Origin: Bryobacterales bacterium
GTDB lineage: Bacteria > Acidobacteriota > Terriglobia > Bryobacterales > Bryobacteraceae
NCBI GenBank assembly: GCA_030838885.1
Contig: JAUZEU010000732.1
Span: 1 to 6,754 of the forward strand
DNA length: 6,754 bases
Direction of reading: 5' to 3'
Shown: positions 1 to 4,345 of the stretch, one piece after another
Numbering within the stretch: the first letter of the stretch is position 1
Layout: every line of letters begins with the position of its first letter
Program-made: the position numbers and the translations under genes
Notes under the pieces: generated by a model
Database searches by the model: none
What the model was told of the DNA's origin: nothing
What the model saw: the letters and a program-made list of their open reading frames with translations, nothing else

Positions 1-520
1 GGCCCAATTGCTGACACCGGCGCCAGGTAGTCTTCATGTTCGGTGAGCGCAGGTCCCGGTCTTTGATCGGGCCGGAGGTAAGGGAGGGAGTGCCCGGTTT
101 GTGAACTACGTGAATGCGCAGGGCCACGATGCGCTTCGGGTTCATGCCCACCAGAGTGGCCAGGCGGTCGGGAGTGTCAGGGGCGGTGGGGTCGAAGAGG
201 CAGGTGCCTTTGAAGAAGTATGGTGAGGGCTCCTGCGCGAAGCAGTATTCGAGGTAGCGGTAATCATCCTGATAGGGTTCGGGATGCACGATCACGGCAT
301 GGTCGATGCCGACGGATTTAGCGAAGCGGACGTACTCTTCGACCGGCAGCGGCGTTGGCTTGTAAGTGGCGTTGGGCGCGAGCGGGAAGCGCTTCAGGTC
401 TGGCGAGAAGAGGTGGACGTGGGTGTCGACTATGGGACCTGCGGGACGCCCGGCTGCGTGTGCGGGCAGAGCCGCGGCGGCGGCGAGGCTCAGGCCGGAG
501 AGAAACTCTCTTCGTTGCAT
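1..520 (-). CDS. Tat-exported amidohydrolase (COG3618-like metal-dependent hydrolase), C-terminus outside window
   Basis: The reading frame is open from the start codon at 520 to the window edge, giving 173 residues. The N-terminus MQRREFLSGLSLAAAAALPA is a textbook twin-arginine signal (RREFL followed by an Ala-rich hydrophobic stretch), so the enzyme is probably exported folded, with cleavage near residues 22-24. At residues 32-38 comes DTHVHLF; the HxH (H34, H36) ends the first barrel strand and binds metal in the amidohydrolase superfamily. Later stretches (VGIDHAVIVHPEPYQDDYRYL at 70-90, FKGTCLFDP at 103-111, RIVALRIHV at 130-138) follow the strand pattern of amidohydrolase-2/COG3618 TIM barrels, which include lactonases and decarboxylase-like members. 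The remaining metal ligands and the catalytic Asp would lie beyond the window, so the substrate cannot be inferred. An in-frame ATG at 526 is an alternative start; neither has a clear Shine-Dalgarno sequence. It is divergent from the TPR gene. Confidence 0.85.
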   Translation of the reverse strand, partial: MQRREFLSGLSLAAAAALPAHAAGRPAGPIVDTHVHLFSPDLKRFPLAPNATYKPTPLPVEEYVRFAKSVGIDHAVIVHPEPYQDDYRYLEYCFAQEPSPYFFKGTCLFDPTAPDTPDRLATLVGMNPKRIVALRIHVVHKPGTPSLTSGPIKDRDLRSPNMKTTWRRCQQLG

Positions 521-582
521 GAGCATATTGTGTCAGGGACGGCGGACCCCGCACGCTGTCCGGTTTCGACTTCTTTTTACGC

Positions 583-588
583 TATACT
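583..588 (+). promoter_or_regulatory. candidate -10 box (TATACT) of the TPR/VWA operon
   Basis: TATACT matches the TATAAT consensus at five of six positions and lies 31 bases before the ATG at 620, so transcripts would have a leader of about 25 bases. I see no good -35 at 16-18 bases upstream; a TTCGAC at 565-570 is too close (12 bases). The opposite strand offers a weaker TATAGC at 586-581 pointing toward the amidohydrolase. The 521-619 stretch otherwise holds nothing I can name. Confidence 0.3.
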
Positions 589-619
589 CTCTGAACCTGT
601 CCGTTATTGACGCAAGATA

Positions 620-1253
620 ATGTATCGTACCTGCCCAACTCGCATTGCCACTCTCGCTGCATTCGCACTTTGGTTACCGCCGACGTACGCCAGGATGTCG
701 CGCTCCGGACGCCAACTCTATCCGAAAGTCCGTTGAAGGCAGTGACGGAACGGGGCGAAATCCCTGTCAAAGTGAACCTGTTACAGCGGTCGCCTGATTT
801 GTTGATCGTCCTGGCGCAGGATGCGCTGCTCAGGGAAGATTATCCGAATATCCGAAAATATGTTGCAGATATTTACAAAGCAGCTCACATTGATGTCGCG
901 ATTCAGCTGGGAATTCTAAGGCACGAGGTGGCCTGGACGTTGCCGGGCCATTCCGGAACGCTGTTGAACTCCAGGCCGTGCTCCGAAAGACTCTGCCGGA
1001 TGACGGTGCTGCGGCCCCTGCGGATGGCATCAGCTTTTTCAGTGAGCTTGCCACTTCGCTGGACCCCTCTCCTTCTTCCTGGGGATTCACCCTTGTGTTG
1101 GGACGCATCCCGCCTGGGGATCAAAACACGGAGCCGGGCATCGAACAATTCGCGATTGCAACCGTGACGAGGAGATTTATTGCGCAGAAACGCACAATGA
1201 TCTTTTGGGATCCATCCGGGGCCCTCGCTTCGCCTATGACTGAGGCGCTCTAA
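620..1253 (+). pseudogene. N-terminal part of the broken TPR gene: signal peptide plus Rossmann/VWA-like segment
   Basis: The frame from ATG 620 gives a 24-residue Sec signal peptide (hydrophobic core IATLAAFALWLP, cleavage after TYA) and then degenerates to a stop at 734-736. Moving to the next frame at 691 continues it as QDVALRTPTLSESPLK, putting Gln directly after the predicted cleavage site. This frame runs on through SPDLLIVLAQDALL, IRKYVADIYKAA and HIDVAIQLG to about 911, where CTG-GG-AAT lacks one base; the next frame continues NSKARGGLDVAGPF, then SFFSELATSLD, WGFTLVLGRIPP and KRTMIFWDPSG. The alternation of hydrophobic strands and amphipathic helices resembles a Rossmann or VWA fold, but no DxSxS metal site is visible. 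The domain name is inference. The TAA at 1251 could derive from CAA (Gln); a pair of small indels around it is also possible. Confidence 0.65.
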
Positions 1254-1922
1254 AGGCATACAGGCGGCGCGCCCTGCGCAAGCGCTCAGGATGTAATCAG
1301 CTTGTTGGAGACTCCGGAACAACTCGCGGGAATCACATGGGACGCCATCTCTTTTTCCCACGGGTTCGAAGTGCAAACAGTCCGGGTGAGTGGATCTTTG
1401 GAGTTGACCGCTCCACTGATCGCGACCCGCACACCCCTGACCTTACCTACGATTCCTGAGTACGTCGCAATGCGCGACGCGGTGCGCCAGGCGGAGAACA
1501 TTCTTTCAGGCCAGAATCCGGATGCGGTCGCGGCGCGTGCGGCGATTGAACGGGCACTTCAGGTAAATCCGGCGGACCCGAAGGCGGTGACACTGGGCAT
1601 TGACGCGGCCGAACTGGCGAATGACGCGCCCAGTGAAATCTCCCTGCTTGCGATGGCCGTGGAGATTACCCCGAATGATGCAGCGCGGTGGGGGAAGTTG
1701 GGCGATCTGGAGTACCGGCAGAAGAACTACACCACCGCTGAGCCCGCGCTGCGGCATGCCCGCAAGCTGGGCATGGCAAGTGCGGCAATGTCGGAAGAGC
1801 TGGCGCGGATACGTCTCGATAAGCAGGACCTGCCTCATGCTTTTGAATATTTGGAGGAAAGCCCGAGTCTGAATGCTACACAGCAGACGCTGTGGTTCTT
1901 GCAGGCCGATCTGGCAAATTGA
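1254..1922 (+). pseudogene. first TPR block of the broken gene
   Basis: This stretch is in the same frame as the segment before it and would continue it but for the TAA at 1251-1253. It begins with a non-repeat region (LLETPEQLAGITWDAISFSHG, a Pro/Thr-rich stretch to TLPTIPEYVAMRD) and then enters tetratricopeptide repeats: AARAAIERALQVNPADPK around 1530-1580, and the clearest unit, AARWGKLGDLEYRQKNYTTA onward, at about 1680-1778, with the W, LG, Y, A and A positions of the TPR consensus. The block ends at a TGA (1920-1922) one base away from TGG (Trp) or CGA (Arg); the same frame carries straight on with LGNRDKQAEGLERALALGG, so the stop looks like a nonsense mutation. A gene caller would probably start a separate protein at TTG 1302; I see no ribosome binding site there. 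Confidence 0.7.
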
Positions 1923-2756
1923 TTGGGAAACCGGGACAAGCAGGCGGAAGGTCTGGAACGAGCGCTGGCTCTGGGTGGCAACTTCCTGGAGCACCGCATT
2001 GAGTTGATCCGGATTTACCTGGCGAAGGCTGACCATGTTAGCGCCGCCCGGCATGTGGATCTGGAGTTGCCACGTTTACCCGTGAATGCTGACATTCAAG
2101 CTCTTCGGGGTGGCTTTTATGAACAACTTGCTCGCCCCGATGACGCCCTGGTGCGTTGGAGCCAGGTGATTGCGCTCGATCCCAAACGCGAGCCCGCACA
2201 TTTCGCAATCGCAACTATCTATCGAAACAAGTCGCTCTGGGCAGAGGCTCTGGCAGCTTCGGAAGCAGGACTTCTGGCCGATGACAAGTCCGTGCGCCTG
2301 ACTCTGGTGAAGAGCGCGTCTCTGGAACGGCTCGACCGGATATACGAAGCAAGGCGAGCAGTGGATGAGTTCGCGAGTGTCGACATCAGCATTTTGAAAC
2401 GAAGAGCGGAAATCAGCGATGCTTTCGGCGGGGACTCGCCAGTGGCACTCAGGAAGTATGTCGAAGCAGTGCTTGCCGGTGGGTCACCGGGCTCCGAACT
2501 GGCGGTGATGCTGGAGCGGGGAAAGAGTATCGCAGCGCGTGAAGGTGACAGCAGCACTGCCAACTGGCTTGCAGGCAAGCTTAGTGAAAGCAAAGGGATG
2601 AAGCGAATGCCGGGTTCCGCGGGCGCAATCTACGCCGCGTATCTAAACCCGGAAGATGTGCTGGTGGCCAATGATCCACTGCTGCTCAGGAAACATCAGG
2701 CTTTCGAAGTGCGCCCTGGCCAGCTTTACAAAAACGGCTTCAGCCGTCTGAACTGA
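1923..2756 (+). pseudogene. second TPR block of the broken gene
   Basis: This is the continuation, in the same frame, after the TGA at 1920-1922; the apparent start is only the TTG that follows that stop. TPR-like units include ALRGGFYEQLARPDDALVRW followed by SQVIALDPKREP (about 2100-2196) and PAHFAIATIYRNKSLWAEAL followed by AASEAGLLADD (about 2190-2285). Further helical segments run to about 2590. It then changes to a less repetitive region, EDVLVANDPLLLRKHQAFEV followed by RPGQLYKNGFSRLN. The TGA at 2754-2756 is a frameshift product: the adjacent frame from 2753 reads LTPSSLGEGSYFSGGFGQFA, so one base, plausibly a C (AACC to AAC), has been lost. Confidence 0.7.
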
Positions 2757-3277
2757 CGCCATCGAGCCTGGGCGAAGGGAGCTATTTCTCGGGCGGCTTC
2801 GGGCAGTTCGCCATGGCTGCGGTCAAAGCCACATCCCTTTCCGGAGGCGGCGCCAGTCAAGATCTTTATTCAAATCAACTCGCGGCGATTCGAACCACGC
2901 CGTGGTGGAGGTATGGCGATCGCGACCAGCGTTTGCTGGGCTTGAAAGTCCGCATGGCGCGGGAATGGTGCGTCTACGCAGCGGACAGCGAGGCTCTTTT
3001 GTCGGACCTGGCTGACGACAGCCTGGGGGTGCTTTCACTTACGCGCCGGCGCGAACTGCTGAACTCCATTGCAGCACGGGACTGGGACGGAGTCTGGCGC
3101 ACGATCACGCTTACGGATCTTCTGTTTCTTGCAGACAGGTATCTGGATCGTTATCCCAGGAGTCCCTGGAACTCGCCCGTCGACACGGCGCTGCGCCGTG
3201 CGGGCCAACTTAGCGACGGCATCAGTCTGCGGCTGTTGGGATCCCTACCCGGATCGCCGAGCGTACAGCTGAACTGA
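2753..3277 (+). pseudogene. C-terminal region of the broken TPR gene, fragment 1
   Basis: The frame entered at 2753 continues the protein (SYFSGGFGQFAMAAVKATSL, WWRYGDRDQRLLGLKVRMAR, LLSDLADDSLGVLSLTRRRE, TDLLFLADRYLDRYP, SPVDTALRRAGQL) and ends in LLGSLPGSPSVQLN and a TGA at 3275-3277. It is rich in helix-forming residues and Trp/Arg; I do not recognise the domain. The ATG at 2813, which a gene caller would pick, lies within the conserved-looking stretch and has no ribosome binding site, so this is not a separate gene. The last few residues are out of frame: at about 3249 the next frame gives SLP-RIAERTAELKLYLAEA, as expected if CCCC had become CCC. Confidence 0.65.
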
Positions 3278-3470
3278 AGCTCTACCTTGCGGAAGCTCTG
3301 GACCGGCTCGCATTTCCCGCTGCACTGATACCATCGCTGGAGAAGGCGTGGCGAAAAGAGTATTCAGTTCGATCCGTATGTCGGATGAGCACGACTGGAG
3401 CGCAGCGATTCAGGCGTTCAAGGCCATCGATGGAAAGACTATCGGCGCGGCGATCGAAGGAAAGAAATGA
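3250..3470 (+). pseudogene. C-terminal tail of the broken TPR gene, overlapping the VWA start
   Basis: From 3250 the frame reads RIAERTAELKLYLAEALDRL, then AFPAALIPSLEKAWRKEYSV, and remains protein-like to about 3350-3370. A last frame change then leads to MSDEHDWSAAIQAFKAIDG from 3378, ending AIEGKK and TGA at 3468-3470. The exact break cannot be placed, because more than one frame reads plausibly between 3355 and 3378. The final TGA shares ATGA with the ATG of the VWA gene, the usual layout of translationally coupled neighbours. This makes it likely that the tail is the true end of the ancestral gene. Confidence 0.6.
3457..3463 (+). promoter_or_regulatory. ribosome binding site of the VWA gene
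   Basis: AAGGAAA lies within the last codons of the broken TPR gene, with its GG six bases before the ATG at 3467. It fixes the start of the VWA gene at 3467. Because the upstream reading frame is broken, this site would have to work without ribosomes arriving from upstream. Confidence 0.65.
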
Positions 3471-4336
3471 GTAGTCGGAAGAGGTGGTTTGCGATCGCTG
3501 TGGTGGGAGCGGCGGTGACGGCTCCGCTGCTGTATGCGCAGTTCAAGGCCAGCTCCCGTCGTGTTGAGGTATATGCGACCGTATTCGACAACCAGGGGCA
3601 TCCGATGGATGGCCTCGAGAAGAACCGGCTTACGGTGCTGGATAACGGCGCGCCCCAGCCGATTCTGTCTTTCGAATCTGCAGGTGATGATATCTCCATC
3701 GCGATACTGATCGATACGACCGGGAGTATGAACGATACCCTGCCGAGTGTGAAGAACGCGGTCTCGAAGATGCTTGAGCAGATGCGTCCGGGCGATGCCG
3801 CGGCCGTTTATGGCTTCAATATCTCACTGGTAACGCTGCAGGATTTCACGACTGACAAAGCCGCTGCCCGTACGGCTGTCTTGCGGATGCGGGCGGCCGG
3901 GGGAACCGCGCTCTTCGACGCGATCGCGGGGGTGTCTCAGGCGATCGCCGACAGGCCTGGCAAAAAGGCGATTGTTCTGTTTGCAGATGGGGCGGACAAC
4001 TCGAGTCAGCTGAAGGCCAATGCGGCTATCCGGCGGGCTGTAAAGACGGGCGTGCCGATCTACGCCGTGGCAGAGGGCGACGCGCTGCAGGAAGGCGCTC
4101 TGCTGAAACAGCTCAGGTCAGTGGCGGCTCAGACCGGCGGAGTATGTTATCAGGCACGGAACAGCAAGGAAGTGGCCCGGGTGTTTGGAGATATACAGTC
4201 AGAACTGAAGCACGTTTATCTGTTCTCCTATAAGCCACCGGATGGCATGGAGACGAATTGGCGAACGATCCAGTTATTGATCGGAGGCGCAAAGGATTAC
4301 AAGATCCGGGGGAAGCAAGGCTACTTTCCGGAATAG
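3467..4336 (+). CDS. secreted VWA protein of the 'VWFA-related Acidobacterial domain' type (TIGR03436-like)
   Basis: The 289-residue protein starts with a Sec-type signal (MSSRKRW, then a hydrophobic core FAIAVVGAAVTAPLLYA, cleavage near A24), so it acts outside the cytoplasm. Residues 32-70 (RVEVYATVFDNQGHPMDGL, LTVLDNGAPQPILSFE) are the strand-rich leader typical of this family. The VWA domain follows at about 75-240: IAILIDTTGSM carries the metal site (MIDAS) residues D83, T85 and S87; GGTALFDAI supplies T147; and VLFADGADN supplies D173. All five positions are present, so metal-dependent ligand binding should be intact. The end, VFGDIQSELKHVYLFSYKP then GKQGYFPE, is the usual family C-terminus, so the protein is full length. 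Known members are mostly uncharacterised adhesion or scaffold-like proteins. The ATG overlaps the stop of the broken TPR gene, suggesting co-translation and a joint role. No lesion is visible. Confidence 0.9.
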   Translation: MSSRKRWFAIAVVGAAVTAPLLYAQFKASSRRVEVYATVFDNQGHPMDGLEKNRLTVLDNGAPQPILSFESAGDDISIAILIDTTGSMNDTLPSVKNAVSKMLEQMRPGDAAAVYGFNISLVTLQDFTTDKAAARTAVLRMRAAGGTALFDAIAGVSQAIADRPGKKAIVLFADGADNSSQLKANAAIRRAVKTGVPIYAVAEGDALQEGALLKQLRSVAAQTGGVCYQARNSKEVARVFGDIQSELKHVYLFSYKPPDGMETNWRTIQLLIGGAKDYKIRGKQGYFPE

Positions 4337-4345
4337 GCTCTTGCA

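Larger units (their letters stand above)
620..3470 (+). pseudogene. broken gene for a large secreted TPR protein with a Rossmann/VWA-like N-terminal region
   Basis: One gene can be followed from an ATG at 620 to a TGA at 3468-3470, but only across five frame changes and two in-frame stops. In order: signal peptide (620-691); frame change at about 691; alternating strand/helix segment; frame change at about 911; the rest of that domain; in-frame TAA at 1251-1253; TPR block; in-frame TGA at 1920-1922; more TPRs; frame change at about 2753; C-terminal region; frame change at about 3249; frame change between about 3350 and 3378; final tail ending AIEGKK. Every change moves the frame the same way, as if one base were lost. 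Restoring five bases gives 952 codons, about 951 residues. The residues on each side of most joins read as continuous protein, which argues for one ancestral gene rather than several small genes. TPR proteins of this kind usually mediate protein-protein contacts; the partner is probably the VWA protein encoded next, whose ATG overlaps this stop. As it stands no full-length product can be made. Sequencing error is the alternative and cannot be excluded here. Confidence 0.85.

Noticed and set aside
318..554. 78-codon minus-strand open frame over the amidohydrolase start
   Set aside because: The translation is Arg/Pro/His-rich low-complexity text, whereas the overlapping frame from 520 gives a Tat signal and a DTHVHL metal motif.
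607..1167. 186-codon open frame starting at TTG 607 as a separate small gene
   Set aside because: Only its middle (about 691-911) reads as real protein; its beginning is out of frame with an obvious signal peptide starting at ATG 620, and its end is out of frame with the continuation from 912.
903..1376. 157-codon minus-strand open frame
   Set aside because: Its Arg/Ser-rich translation shows no domain, and the plus strand gives hydrophobic strand/helix alternation continuing the TPR gene.
1506..2054. 182-codon minus-strand open frame opposite the TPR blocks
   Set aside because: It has no recognisable domain and lies opposite clear TPR sequence; it is open only because of codon bias on the other strand.
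620..3470. Programmed frameshifting or stop-codon readthrough as an explanation for the interrupted TPR gene
   Set aside because: Five separate shifts and two different stop codons (TAA, TGA) without slippery sequences or obvious structures are far beyond any known recoding case; decay or sequencing error is simpler.
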